Shown piece after piece: positions 50,264 through 57,292 of a stretch of 64,000 bases of DNA. The DNA comes from Xanthobacteraceae bacterium (GTDB lineage Bacteria > Pseudomonadota > Alphaproteobacteria > Rhizobiales > Xanthobacteraceae). The notes under the pieces were generated by a model, which had not been told where the DNA came from, ran no database searches, and saw only the letters and a program-made list of their open reading frames with translations. Within the stretch, counting starts at the first letter, position 1. Every line of letters begins with the position of its first letter. The DNA is taken from assembly GCA_019635635.1 (NCBI GenBank), contig JAHBZB010000001.1, positions 1,302,001-1,366,000 of the forward strand, read 5' to 3'. Made by a program: the position numbers and the translations under genes.

Positions 50264-50323
50264 GAGAATGTTCCTTGCCTTTGGACCGGAAAGCGCCTTG
50301 CTTTGTATGGAATGGAACATGAC

Positions 50324-50569
50324 GTGCGGTTCTTGTCACTTCTGGCGGCGGCGATGCTCGTGCCGGCCGGGCCGCTCGCCGCGCAATCGTTATACCGGCT
50401 CTTGCCCCACGAACGCTATTGCATGGATGCGGAGTTTCAAGGTGCGAGCACCGGAGTGCTTTGCCGCTTCACGACCATGGATCAATGTCTGGCGTCGCGG
50501 CGTTCAAGAGAAGAAAAATGCTTCCTCAATCCGATTCTTGCGTTCGAGCAACAACAAAAGAAGAAATAG
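50324..50569 (+). CDS. Exported DUF3551-like protein, copy 1 of 3
   Basis: The product has about 81 residues. GTG at 50324 starts a signal peptide (VRFLSLLAAAMLVPAGPLAAQ). The mature part has RYCMDAEFQGASTGVLCRFTTMDQCLASRRSREEKCFLNP, a four-Cys pattern (C-x13-C-x6-C-x9-C) that fits DUF3551, a family common in Bradyrhizobium relatives and without assigned function. Upstream ATG (50312) and TTG (50303) codons are alternatives. The next paralogue begins 11 bases after the stop. Confidence 0.78.
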   Translation: MRFLSLLAAAMLVPAGPLAAQSLYRLLPHERYCMDAEFQGASTGVLCRFTTMDQCLASRRSREEKCFLNPILAFEQQQKKK

Positions 50570-50580
50570 CGGAGACACCC

Positions 50581-50838
50581 ATGAAAAAAACGATCCTCGC
50601 ATGTCTGCTGGCGTCGGCATTCTTCGCCGGCGGGGCTGAAGCGCAAAAGAACCCGCCTTACGATCTGTGGTGCCGGGATGCGCAGCTCGGCCGCGCGGGC
50701 GGCAGCGTCATGGTCTGTCGCGCCTATACCTATGAGCAGTGCATGGCTTCGCGCAACAGCCACATCGAAACCTGCTATCTCAATCCGCTATACGACAAGC
50801 GCAATGCCGGATGGCGCAAGAATCATCCGAATTACTAG
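50581..50838 (+). CDS. Exported DUF3551-like protein, copy 2 of 3
   Basis: This 85-residue protein has a signal peptide (MKKTILACLLASAFFAGGAEA). The mature part shows DLWCRDAQLGRAGGSVMVCRAYTYEQCMASRNSHIETCYLNPLYD, with the four-Cys DUF3551 pattern and the shared core EQCMAS-x7-C-LNP. The ATG at 50581 has GGAG 7 bases upstream. It lies in a three-gene tandem array with 10-11-base gaps, so it is almost certainly co-transcribed with its paralogues. Confidence 0.82.
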   Translation: MKKTILACLLASAFFAGGAEAQKNPPYDLWCRDAQLGRAGGSVMVCRAYTYEQCMASRNSHIETCYLNPLYDKRNAGWRKNHPNY

Positions 50839-50848
50839 GAATGAGAGA

Positions 50849-51103
50849 ATGAAAAAACTGCTTCTGGTAACCGTAGCGCTGGCTCTATCAGCGCCCGCGG
50901 TTTCGTTCGCGCAGCAGCGCATGCCGCAGAACACTACCCAGAACGTCCCCTATGACCGGTGGTGCAGGGACCAGGGACTGGACTTCACTTCGGTTCAGAT
51001 TTGCTGGGCGTATACCTTTGAACAATGCATGGCCTCGCGCACCAGTCCCGCCGAGACCTGCTATCTCAACCCACGTTACGATCCGCGTTTCCGCGGCGGC
51101 TAG
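50849..51103 (+). CDS. Exported DUF3551-like protein, copy 3 of 3
   Basis: This 84-residue protein has a signal peptide (MKKLLLVTVALALSAPAVSFA). The mature part has DRWCRDQGLDFTSVQICWAYTFEQCMASRTSPAETCYLNPRYD. It is closest to copy 2 (shared EQCMASR and ETCYLNP, and the same WCRD start), which suggests recent duplication. The ATG at 50849 has AGGA upstream. Its TAG overlaps the stop of the convergent gene at 51100 within CTAG. Confidence 0.82.
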   Translation: MKKLLLVTVALALSAPAVSFAQQRMPQNTTQNVPYDRWCRDQGLDFTSVQICWAYTFEQCMASRTSPAETCYLNPRYDPRFRGG

Positions 51104-51309
51104 TTGCAGATCGGCACGTCCTTCATCGCGGCTTCGGCGTCCTTGCGCTCTTCGAACTTGTTGTTGAGCAGAAGGGCGGCGGATGCCGTGACCGGATACT
51201 CGCCTTCGATCGAGCATTGCCGGGTTTGCAGGTTCTGCACGACGTAAAATTCGGCGGCGGCGAAACCGGTCGAGGCGGCGAGGATTGCCGCGGCGATGAG
51301 GATGCGCAT
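51100..51309 (-). CDS. Small exported protein, unknown function (69 aa)
   Basis: ATG at 51309 has a strong SD (AAGGAG) and starts a signal peptide (MRILIAAAILAASTGFAAA). The mature 50 residues, EFYVVQNLQTRQCSIEGEYP and onward, have two Cys (RQCSI and the near-terminal PICN) and could form one disulfide. The pattern VVxNxxTxxCxIxxxxP recalls small conserved exported proteins of Bradyrhizobium, without known role. It is convergent with the DUF3551 array. Confidence 0.75.
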   Translation of the reverse strand: MRILIAAAILAASTGFAAAEFYVVQNLQTRQCSIEGEYPVTASAALLLNNKFEERKDAEAAMKDVPICN

Positions 51310-51422
51310 CAGAAATCTCCTTGCAGCGAGGCGGGGCCGCGTCGTGCGCGGCTTGCCCTTGATGAGAAAAACGCCTTGAGTGGAGCCAAGGTTCCTCAAG
51401 GCCAAATTCCAGCAGGCGTTTC

Positions 51423-52046
51423 TTGTCTTTTCCGTTCGATGCCACTTTCAAAGCGATGGTCGCCGCGCGCTGTGCGGCTTTCCAGCGGGAGCCGGTGGAA
51501 CCCGGAAAGGCGCTGAAACAGGCGGCGGTTGCGGTTACGCTCGCCGATGACGGCGCCGGCAAGGCGGCGTTCATTCTGACCGAGCGGCCATCCACCATGC
51601 GCAATCATGCCGGGCAGTGGGCGCTGCCGGGCGGACGTTGCGACGAAGGCGAGACGGTTGCGCGAGCCGCGTTACGCGAAATCGAGGAAGAGATCGGGCT
51701 TTCGATTCCCGAGCACGAAGTGCTCGGCACGCTCGACGATTTCGTCTCGCGTTCGGGCTATCGCATTACGCCGGTCGTGGTGTGGGCGGAGCGCAGCGAG
51801 CCGTTGCGGTTGAATGCAGACGAAGTCGCTTTCGCTTATCGGGTCGCGCTCGAAGATTTCGTCACGGAAGAAAGCGTGAGCTTCGTGTCGATCAAGGAAA
51901 GTCCGCGCCCCGTTATTCGCATCCGGCTGATGGGCAGTCACCTGCATGCGCCGACCGCTGCGATCGTCTATCAGTTCTCCGAACTGCTGCATGGCCGCGT
52001 CAAGCGGGTTTCCGAGTTTGAGCAGCCGTTGTTCGCGTGGCGTTGA
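51423..52046 (+). CDS. CoA pyrophosphatase-like Nudix hydrolase
   Basis: This 207-residue protein has AAVAVTLADDGAGKAAFILTERPSTMRNHAGQWALPGGRCDEG leading into the Nudix box GRCDEGETVARAALREIEEEIGL. The preceding LTERP-x(5)-HAGQWALPGG is the pattern of the CoA-diphosphatase (NudL/YeaB) branch. The start is TTG at 51423 (AGG upstream); an ATG at 51456 would also keep the domain. It lies 47 bases upstream of the TetR gene, and the TetR operator lies in that gap. Confidence 0.85.
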   Translation: MSFPFDATFKAMVAARCAAFQREPVEPGKALKQAAVAVTLADDGAGKAAFILTERPSTMRNHAGQWALPGGRCDEGETVARAALREIEEEIGLSIPEHEVLGTLDDFVSRSGYRITPVVVWAERSEPLRLNADEVAFAYRVALEDFVTEESVSFVSIKESPRPVIRIRLMGSHLHAPTAAIVYQFSELLHGRVKRVSEFEQPLFAWR

Positions 52047-52075
52047 AGACCGCGTCTCGACGCCCCATCTGCGGC

Positions 52076-52096
52076 AATGTAAAAGCGATTCACATG
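52076..52096. promoter_or_regulatory. Imperfect TetR operator overlapping the TetR start codon
   Basis: The half-sites AATGTAAAA (52076-52084) and ATTCACATG (52088-52096), spaced by GCG, match 8 of 9 and 7 of 9 bases of the perfect palindrome at 52765-52785 in the same 9-3-9 layout. The right half covers the ATG at 52094, so binding would block transcription start or initiation of the regulator. Confidence 0.65.
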
Positions 52097-52726
52097 AGCT
52101 GGAAACACCGTGGCCGCGGCCCGCGCGGCTATCATCACGGCGACCTGCGCGAGGATCTGGTCCGCGCAGCGCTGGAACTGATCAAGGAGAAGGGGCCTGC
52201 GGGCTTCACCTTCGCCGATGCCGCGCGCTGGGCAGGCGTGTCGCCGGCGGCGCCTTACCGTCATTTCCGCGACCGCGATCAATTGCTCACGGATGTAGCG
52301 AAGCGCGGTTTCCAGCTTTTCTCCGAGCGGCTTCGCGAAGCCTGGGGCGAAGGCAAGCCGACGCCTTCCGAAGCCTTCAAGCGCCTCGGCGCGGCCTACC
52401 TCAACTTCGCGCGTCAGGAGCCCGGCTATTACGCGGCGATGTTCGAGAGCGGGGTTCCCATCGGCGACGAACCGGAATTGCGCGAGATCGCCGACCGCTC
52501 GTTCCAGCAGTTGCGCGCGGCGGCGGAGATACTGGTCGCGCGGATGCCGGAGAAGGGCAGGCCGCCCGCGCTGATGGTAGCGCTGCATATCTGGTCGATG
52601 ACGCATGGCATTGCTTCGCTGTTTGCGCGCGCGGACGCCGCGCGCCGCACGCTGCCGATGCGTGCCGAAGATCTGCTCGAAGCCCAGACCCTCATTTATT
52701 TCAAAGGCTTGGGGCTGGAGCCCTGA
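52094..52726 (+). CDS. TetR family regulator with WHG-type C-terminal domain
   Basis: This is a 210-residue repressor-type protein. The helix-turn-helix is at about 20-65: YHHGDLREDLVRAALELIKEKGPAGFTFADAARWAGVSPAAPYRHFRDRDQLL. The C-terminal ligand domain, with ALMVALHIWSMTHGIASLF, is the WHG type. The start at 52094 (MSWKHRGRGPRG) matches relatives but has no SD and lies inside a palindrome; a GTG at 52037 is an alternative. The target is probably the DUF2852 gene just downstream, whose promoter has a perfect copy of the same palindrome, with autoregulation. Confidence 0.9.
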   Translation: MSWKHRGRGPRGYHHGDLREDLVRAALELIKEKGPAGFTFADAARWAGVSPAAPYRHFRDRDQLLTDVAKRGFQLFSERLREAWGEGKPTPSEAFKRLGAAYLNFARQEPGYYAAMFESGVPIGDEPELREIADRSFQQLRAAAEILVARMPEKGRPPALMVALHIWSMTHGIASLFARADAARRTLPMRAEDLLEAQTLIYFKGLGLEP

Positions 52727-52753
52727 CGGCCGGAAAATTCTTTCCGAAAGCCC

Positions 52754-52781
52754 TTGACTCGGCCAATGTAAATGTTATTTA
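52754..52781 (+). promoter_or_regulatory. Candidate promoter of the DUF2852 gene
   Basis: TTGACT (52754-52759) and TATTTA (52776-52781) are spaced by 16 bases. The -10 lies within the TetR palindrome at 52765-52785, the classic layout for repression. Confidence 0.55.
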
Positions 52782-52785
52782 CATT
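52765..52785. promoter_or_regulatory. Perfect TetR operator upstream of the DUF2852 gene
   Basis: AATGTAAAT (52765-52773) and ATTTACATT (52777-52785) are exact inverted repeats around GTT. The 21-bp site overlaps the predicted -10 and lies 29 bases before the DUF2852 start; a related imperfect copy overlaps the TetR start codon. Confidence 0.75.
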
Positions 52786-52813
52786 CACACGAGGCCCGAG
52801 GGAGGGCCGACAA

Positions 52814-53281
52814 ATGGAGAGCGACATGCCTATCGCCGCAAGGATCGATCAGTTCGGAATGCTCGCCTGGATCGCGTTGATGGTCCTTGGCTTCGTCGTC
52901 TGGTGGCCGCTGGGCCTCGTCGCCCTCGCGTTCATCATCGCCACGGGAAGATTTTGGAGTGGAAACATGGGTTACGGATATGGCGGCTGCGCTTCGCGCC
53001 GCGAACACAAGATGCAGAAGCTGCAATGGAAGATGGATCGCATGCGCTCGCGCGTGATGGGCGGCCACGCCTTCGACTACGCGCCGTCTTCCGGCAACCG
53101 CGCGTTCGACGAGTATCGCTCGGAAACGCTGAAGCGGCTCGAGGACGAGCAGCGCGAGTTTCAGGATTTCCTCGACCGGCTGCGCTTTGCGAAAGACAAG
53201 ACCGAGTTCGACCAGTTCATGGCCGAGCGCAAGGACAAGACGGTCGACGGCGACGCGAACGCTGATCGGCGTCCGGAATAA
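52814..53281 (+). CDS. DUF2852 membrane-anchored protein
   Basis: The product has about 155 residues. It has one membrane helix pair near the N-terminus (MLAWIALMVLGFVVWWPLGLVALAFIIATG), a Gly/Tyr patch (GNMGYGYGGCASR) and a long charged C-terminal helix (EYRSETLKRLEDEQREFQDFLDRLRFAKDKTEFDQFMAERK). This is the DUF2852 layout. ATGs at 52814 and 52826 both have good SD sequences. The promoter carries the TetR palindrome, so it is probably repressed by the neighbouring TetR until a ligand is sensed. Function unknown. Confidence 0.87.
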   Translation: MESDMPIAARIDQFGMLAWIALMVLGFVVWWPLGLVALAFIIATGRFWSGNMGYGYGGCASRREHKMQKLQWKMDRMRSRVMGGHAFDYAPSSGNRAFDEYRSETLKRLEDEQREFQDFLDRLRFAKDKTEFDQFMAERKDKTVDGDANADRRPE

Positions 53282-53302
53282 TCTCTCTCCCAGCGAAACT
53301 GC

Positions 53303-53331
53303 AAAGGCCGCCCGGAAGGGCGGCCTTTTTT
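53303..53331 (+). terminator. Intrinsic terminator after the DUF2852 gene
   Basis: A perfect 11-bp stem (AAAGGCCGCCC with GGGCGGCCTTT) with a GGAA tetraloop is followed by a T run to 53331. Confidence 0.92.
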
Positions 53332-53379
53332 GCTGAAAAGTTCTTGTGGCATATTCGCGGTCAATCGTGGGAGGCCGTC

Positions 53380-53754
53380 ATGGTGAAACCGGTTGGATTG
53401 ATTTTTGCCGCGTTGTTCCTGAGCTTGGGCGTGGGTCACGCCGCCGCGCAAAATGTCGAGGGGCTTCACATGGAAGCCTGCACCGAGTGGCGGACCTTCA
53501 ACGGCAATCATTACACGCGCAACGCATGCCGCCGGGCGGTCACCGTGTGGTTCATGACGCTCGACGGAAGTCACCGCGACGTGCGGCGTCTGGAGCGCAA
53601 CGAAGCGTTCGACACCGGCATTGCGGCAGAGCGCGCCAAGGATCCCGGCTGGATCGGTGCGACTTGCCCGGCGGGCTTCCGGCCGAACGTCGAATTTGCG
53701 TCGCTCAACAAGGAACGCTTTTTCGCAAGCGACTACGATTGCGTGCCGGACTAG
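53380..53754 (+). CDS. Exported Cys-containing protein, unknown function (124 aa)
   Basis: ATG at 53380 with GGGAGG upstream starts a signal peptide (MVKPVGLIFAALFLSLGVGHAAA). The mature part has four Cys: MEACTEW, NACRRAVTVWF, ATCPAGFRPN and DYDCVPD. No family recognised. Its TAG overlaps the stop of the convergent four-Cys gene at 53751 within CTAG. Confidence 0.75.
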   Translation: MVKPVGLIFAALFLSLGVGHAAAQNVEGLHMEACTEWRTFNGNHYTRNACRRAVTVWFMTLDGSHRDVRRLERNEAFDTGIAAERAKDPGWIGATCPAGFRPNVEFASLNKERFFASDYDCVPD

Positions 53755-54026
53755 TTCGGCGTCGTGAAGCCGGCCTTCTTGAAGCAGTCGCGGTGCAGCG
53801 GCGGGAACGAACGCTCCAGTTCGGTCTGGCGCAGCTTCTCCGAAGTATCGGCGCTTTCGGCCATGCATTTGCAATAAACTTTCGCGCGGGGCTTGTTCAG
53901 GTCCGAAACCTGCGAGACGCAGTGCGCGATCCAGTCCTTTTCCTGCGCGTCGTGCTGTGCAAAGGCGCTGTTTATACCCGTGGCGGCGAGTAAAGCCGCG
54001 GCAAGCAGGCGGACGGCACTCCTCAC
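53751..54026 (-). CDS. Exported four-Cys protein coupled to the DsbA-like gene (91 aa)
   Basis: The GTG at 54026 begins MRSAVRLLAAALLAATGINS with cleavage likely after AFA. The mature part holds four Cys (AHCVSQV, VYCKCMAES, RDCFKKAG) in a short helical protein. The start overlaps the stop of the DsbA-like gene as GTGA, so the two are translated together. I know no function; the coupling to an exported thiol oxidoreductase makes this a candidate substrate or partner, an inference. Confidence 0.75.
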   Translation of the reverse strand: MRSAVRLLAAALLAATGINSAFAQHDAQEKDWIAHCVSQVSDLNKPRAKVYCKCMAESADTSEKLRQTELERSFPPLHRDCFKKAGFTTPN

Positions 54027-54640
54027 TTCTTCAATGCTTTGCGTGCGTCGGCAATCGCCGCCTTGAAGACTTCCTCGGGGTGCGCACCCGGCACGCGGAA
54101 TTTTCCGATGATGAAGGAGGGGGTCCCCTGAAAGCCGAAGGCCTGCGCCTGCTCGTGGTTGCGCTTCAGCACCGCGCCGATTTCCTTGATGTTCTTGCGC
54201 AGATTGGCCTTGGCCTCGGCGATGTCGATGCCGATTCCGGCAAGCGTCCGGTCGGTGGTGGTCTCGTTCAGGCGGTCGCCCATCGTCATCAGCGCGCGAT
54301 GCGCTTCGACATATTTCTTCTGGCCGCGCGCGGCCAGCGCCATCTGAGCCGCGTAAACCGAGGCAGCGCCAAACACCGGCCAGATTTTATAGATCAACCG
54401 GATGTTGCCGTCCTCGCGCACGACCTTTTCCAGAACCGGGTGCACCTTCTTGCAATAGGGGCACTGATAATCCGAGAACTCGACGATGGAGATGTCGCCC
54501 TTGGGATTGCCCGCGACCGGAATTGCCGGATCGCGCAATACCAGCGCTTCGGAAAGGATGTCGTCTTCCTCTGCGAACGAGGGAGAGCCGAAGGTCGCGA
54601 TAGCCAGCGAACCGGCGACGAAGCCGCGTCTTGAAATCAT
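54023..54640 (-). CDS. Tat-exported DsbA family thiol oxidoreductase
   Basis: The 205-residue protein opens with a twin-arginine signal (MISRRGFVAGSLAIATFGSP, then SFAEEDD). The thioredoxin-fold domain has the active site FSDYQCPYCKKVHPVL, a helical insert (ALAARGQKKYVEAHRALM) and the cis-Pro loop GTPSFIIGKFRVPGA. This matches the Com1-type DsbA branch that forms or isomerises disulfides in exported proteins. ATG 54640 has AAGGA 6 bases upstream. The neighbouring genes encode several Cys-containing exported proteins. No DsbB is seen in the window. Confidence 0.92.
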   Translation of the reverse strand: MISRRGFVAGSLAIATFGSPSFAEEDDILSEALVLRDPAIPVAGNPKGDISIVEFSDYQCPYCKKVHPVLEKVVREDGNIRLIYKIWPVFGAASVYAAQMALAARGQKKYVEAHRALMTMGDRLNETTTDRTLAGIGIDIAEAKANLRKNIKEIGAVLKRNHEQAQAFGFQGTPSFIIGKFRVPGAHPEEVFKAAIADARKALKK

Positions 54641-54695
54641 GAAAGGTCCTTGCATGCCGGCTTCCATCAGCCTCCGGACTGCGACCGAATGATGG

Positions 54696-55196
54696 TCACG
54701 CCGCGCCGTGCTTCCGGATTTTATCGCGGATCAGATAGAACACGGCATACCAGAAGATCAGCGCGAAAATGCCGCTCAAGATGCGGAATATCGCCGCGCC
54801 GAACGCGCCCATCTGGCGGATCATGTCTGGCAGCATATCCGGCGAGAAGAACGGCCCAAAGGCGATCACGCTCGATACGCACGCGAACAGCGCGACCAGC
54901 GTAGTGGAAACGATGTTGGCGGCTGCGCGGAGGAAAAGCGGAGCAGTGGCGGGAATTTCCTCACCGTTTCGCGCGCCCGCCCGGTCGCGGATGAACACCA
55001 TGATGCCGGCAAAGATGAAGACGAACCCGGCGACGACCGCCAGCACCCGGCCGGCCGGCCCGGCTTTCACGTTGCCGGAAATCACACCGAGGCCGATCAG
55101 GAGCGGGAAAATCCCGCAGACGAGGCAAAGTCCGCTCAGGAAAAGCGTTTCGCCGAGCTTCGGCGGCCTGTTGCCGGTCTTGTCCGGTTCGCTCAT
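54696..55196 (-). CDS. Four-helix membrane protein, unknown function
   Basis: The product has about 166 residues with a polar N-terminus (MSEPDKTGNRPPKLGE) and four hydrophobic segments (TLFLSGLCLVCGIFPLLIGLG, VLAVVAGFVFIFAGIMVFI, IVSTTLVALFACVSSVIAFG, AIFRILSGIFALIFWYAVFYLI). It resembles no family I can name. ATG 55196 is preferred; upstream ATGs at 55271 and 55301 would overlap the divergent gene. It is divergent from the next membrane protein gene. Confidence 0.65.
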   Translation of the reverse strand: MSEPDKTGNRPPKLGETLFLSGLCLVCGIFPLLIGLGVISGNVKAGPAGRVLAVVAGFVFIFAGIMVFIRDRAGARNGEEIPATAPLFLRAAANIVSTTLVALFACVSSVIAFGPFFSPDMLPDMIRQMGAFGAAIFRILSGIFALIFWYAVFYLIRDKIRKHGAA

Positions 55197-55299
55197 GCGC
55201 GGTCTTCGCTCCAGCGTTGCGTTTTCTTTTGCCGGGTCCGGCTGGTTCTCGTTCTGCCGGAAGCCTAGCATCAGCGCCAGCCACTCCAAGGGGGCAGCC

Positions 55300-55767
55300 A
55301 TGGCACTTACTTATATTCATACGGGTCTGAGTATCATTGCACTCGCGGCCGGGATTCCGGTCGCAATGGGATTGCTGCGGCAGGGCGCGGCGAAGCGTTG
55401 GACGATCGTGTTTCTCGTCACCACGGTGCTGACCAGCGTGACGGGATTTCTGTTTCCGTTCGACCGTTTCGGCGACTCGCATTGGGTCGGGCTGATCTCG
55501 CTGATCGTGCTGGCGGCCGCGATCACCGCGCAATATCTGTTCCGCTATCGCGGTTCGTGGCGCTGGATCTACGCGGTGGCGGCACTACTCGCGTTCTATC
55601 TGAACGTCTTCGTGCTGGTCGCGCAGCTCTTCAAGAAAATTCCGGTGCTGCACGCCTATGCGCCGACCTTGATGGAGCTGCCCTTCGTGATCGCGCAAAC
55701 CGTCGTGCTTGCGTTCTTCGTATGGCTGATCTGGAAAGCCGTGCGTGCCTTCAAGCCTGCAATGTAA
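55300..55767 (+). CDS. Small multi-pass membrane protein, unknown function
   Basis: This 155-residue protein has five hydrophobic segments, starting MALTYIHTGLSIIALAAGIP. Between segments two and three lies FPFDRFGDSHWVG, and the C-terminus is basic (WKAVRAFKPAM). ATG at 55300 has AAGGGGG upstream. The DUF1993 gene follows 12 bases downstream, so the two are probably co-transcribed. No family recognised. Confidence 0.72.
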   Translation: MALTYIHTGLSIIALAAGIPVAMGLLRQGAAKRWTIVFLVTTVLTSVTGFLFPFDRFGDSHWVGLISLIVLAAAITAQYLFRYRGSWRWIYAVAALLAFYLNVFVLVAQLFKKIPVLHAYAPTLMELPFVIAQTVVLAFFVWLIWKAVRAFKPAM

Positions 55768-55779
55768 GGAAAAATCTCA

Positions 55780-56271
55780 ATGCCGCTTTCGATGTCGCAA
55801 TCGTCGATTCCTCTATTCGTGCGCGCGCTGCGCAATCTTTCCGAAATCCTGAAGAAAGGCGAGGAACATCCCAACGCCGCGTCCTTCGTCGAGGCGCGGC
55901 TCGCGCCCGACATGCTGACGCTTGCGGGACAGATACAGCGGGCGAGCGACGCCGCGAAAGGTTGCGCGGCGCGGCTCTCGGCGACGCAGGCGCCGAGCTT
56001 TCCCGATACCGAAAAGACTTTCCCGGAATTGCAGGAGCGGATTCGTAAAACTATCGATTATCTGAAGAGCGTGCCCGCATCGCAGATCGACGGCAGCGAG
56101 GAGCGCGCGATTTCATTCAAGGCCGGCCCCAACGAGTATAATTTCACCGGCGTGCAGTATTTGCAGGGTTTCGCGATTCCGAACTTCTTCTTCCACGTGA
56201 CGACTGCCTACGCGATCCTGCGTCACAAGGGTGTTGCGCTCGGCAAGATGGATTTCCTCGGCACACGTTGA
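55780..56271 (+). CDS. DUF1993 protein, DinB-like four-helix fold
   Basis: The 163-residue protein starts MPLSMSQSSIPLFVRALRNL. It has ILKKGEEHPNAASFVEARLAPDMLTLAGQIQRASDAAKG and a late GVQYLQGFAIPNFFFHVTTAYAILRHKGVALGKMDFLG, the DUF1993 pattern. Relatives belong to the DinB/YfiT-like metal-binding fold; here one His (FFHVTTAYAILRH) is clear. Function unknown. ATG 55780 has AAGGA upstream and it follows the membrane gene by 12 bases. Confidence 0.87.
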   Translation: MPLSMSQSSIPLFVRALRNLSEILKKGEEHPNAASFVEARLAPDMLTLAGQIQRASDAAKGCAARLSATQAPSFPDTEKTFPELQERIRKTIDYLKSVPASQIDGSEERAISFKAGPNEYNFTGVQYLQGFAIPNFFFHVTTAYAILRHKGVALGKMDFLGTR

Positions 56272-56347
56272 TCCCGAGGTGTTACCCGGGCGCTACAGCG
56301 TCCTGCCAAGCGCCTGATAAAATGTGACCCAAGGGGCAAGTAAAGTA

Positions 56348-57214
56348 ATGCGTGGAATTCTAATTCACTACAATGCGCAGTCGGAACAAGGTCTGATCCG
56401 CGCGGAAGACGGCAATCGCTACGCGTTTTATAAGCAGGACTGGCAGTCCGAGCGGCGGCCGTCGGTCAACGACGAAGTCGATTTCGAAGTCGACGGCACC
56501 ATCGCCTACGACATTTATCTTCTGAAAGCGGGGCGCGCGCCGGTGGCGGCGTCGAGCGGCCCGTCGGTCGATCTGACGAAGCTGCGCGAGACGGTCTCGC
56601 GCGGTGCGCAGGATCTCGGCGGCAATCCGCTTGCGCAACGCCTGCTCGGCGACTGGACCATGGTGTTCGCCGTGCTCACGCTGCTCGGCTGCATGCTGCC
56701 GTATCTCACCATCGGCGGCGGCTTGTTCAACGCGCGCACCGAGGCTGCGAGTTTGCTTGGCGTCGGCAGCACCATCGGCCAGGTGATCGATGTGACAAAC
56801 CAGATTGAGAATCTGGGCCGCAACTTCAATCAACGCAATGCGCAGCGTAATGCGCAGAATGTCGAAGGGCTGCGCTGGTCGCTGCGCTTGGGCTATTTGC
56901 TTTATCTCGTGCCCATCTTCGCGCTCTGGCTGATCGTCGCGAAGGTCCGCGGCAAGGCGGCCCGCAATTTGACGATCGTGCAGGGGCTGACCAGCTTGGC
57001 GCTGCCGATCCTCGTGCCGCTTCTGTTCTCGGCGGCGATTTATGCACAGATCCCGGCTGACGCACGACAGTTCACGCAGAATCTCGGCGGGCTGGTCAAT
57101 GTCAGCTTCCTGGGGCTTGGCTTCTGGGTGATGGTACTCGCGGGCCTCGCGCAGTTGCTTGCGCGCTTCGGCGTGCTGCGCAAAGCGCCGATCGAATTCT
57201 TCGGCGCGCGTTAG
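56348..57214 (+). CDS. Membrane protein with N-terminal cold-shock-like domain
   Basis: The product has about 288 residues. Residues 1-55 (MRGILIHYNAQSEQGLIRAE, then DGNRYAFYKQDW and VDFEVDGTIAYDIY) look like a small OB-fold or cold-shock-like domain. A Ser/Pro linker follows, then four to five membrane segments, among them VFAVLTLLGCMLPYLTIGGG, YLLYLVPIFALWLIV and NVSFLGLGFWVMVLAGLAQLLA. I know such CSD-like/membrane fusions in alphaproteobacteria but not their role. ATG 56348 is preferred over a GTG at 56324 because it begins the domain. A terminator follows. Confidence 0.75.
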   Translation: MRGILIHYNAQSEQGLIRAEDGNRYAFYKQDWQSERRPSVNDEVDFEVDGTIAYDIYLLKAGRAPVAASSGPSVDLTKLRETVSRGAQDLGGNPLAQRLLGDWTMVFAVLTLLGCMLPYLTIGGGLFNARTEAASLLGVGSTIGQVIDVTNQIENLGRNFNQRNAQRNAQNVEGLRWSLRLGYLLYLVPIFALWLIVAKVRGKAARNLTIVQGLTSLALPILVPLLFSAAIYAQIPADARQFTQNLGGLVNVSFLGLGFWVMVLAGLAQLLARFGVLRKAPIEFFGAR

Positions 57215-57238
57215 CCCGCCTGACGCAAAACCAAAAAC

Positions 57239-57272
57239 AAAAGACGCTGCCATTTCCGGCAGCGTCTTTTTT
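57239..57272. terminator. Bidirectional intrinsic terminator
   Basis: AAAAGACGCTGCC (57239-57251) pairs with GGCAGCGTCTTTT (57258-57270), with T runs on the + side and A runs on the other. It serves the gene ending at 57214 and the convergent lectin gene ending at 57293. Confidence 0.92.
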
Positions 57273-57292
57273 GTTTCGTCACAGCCTGAGCG

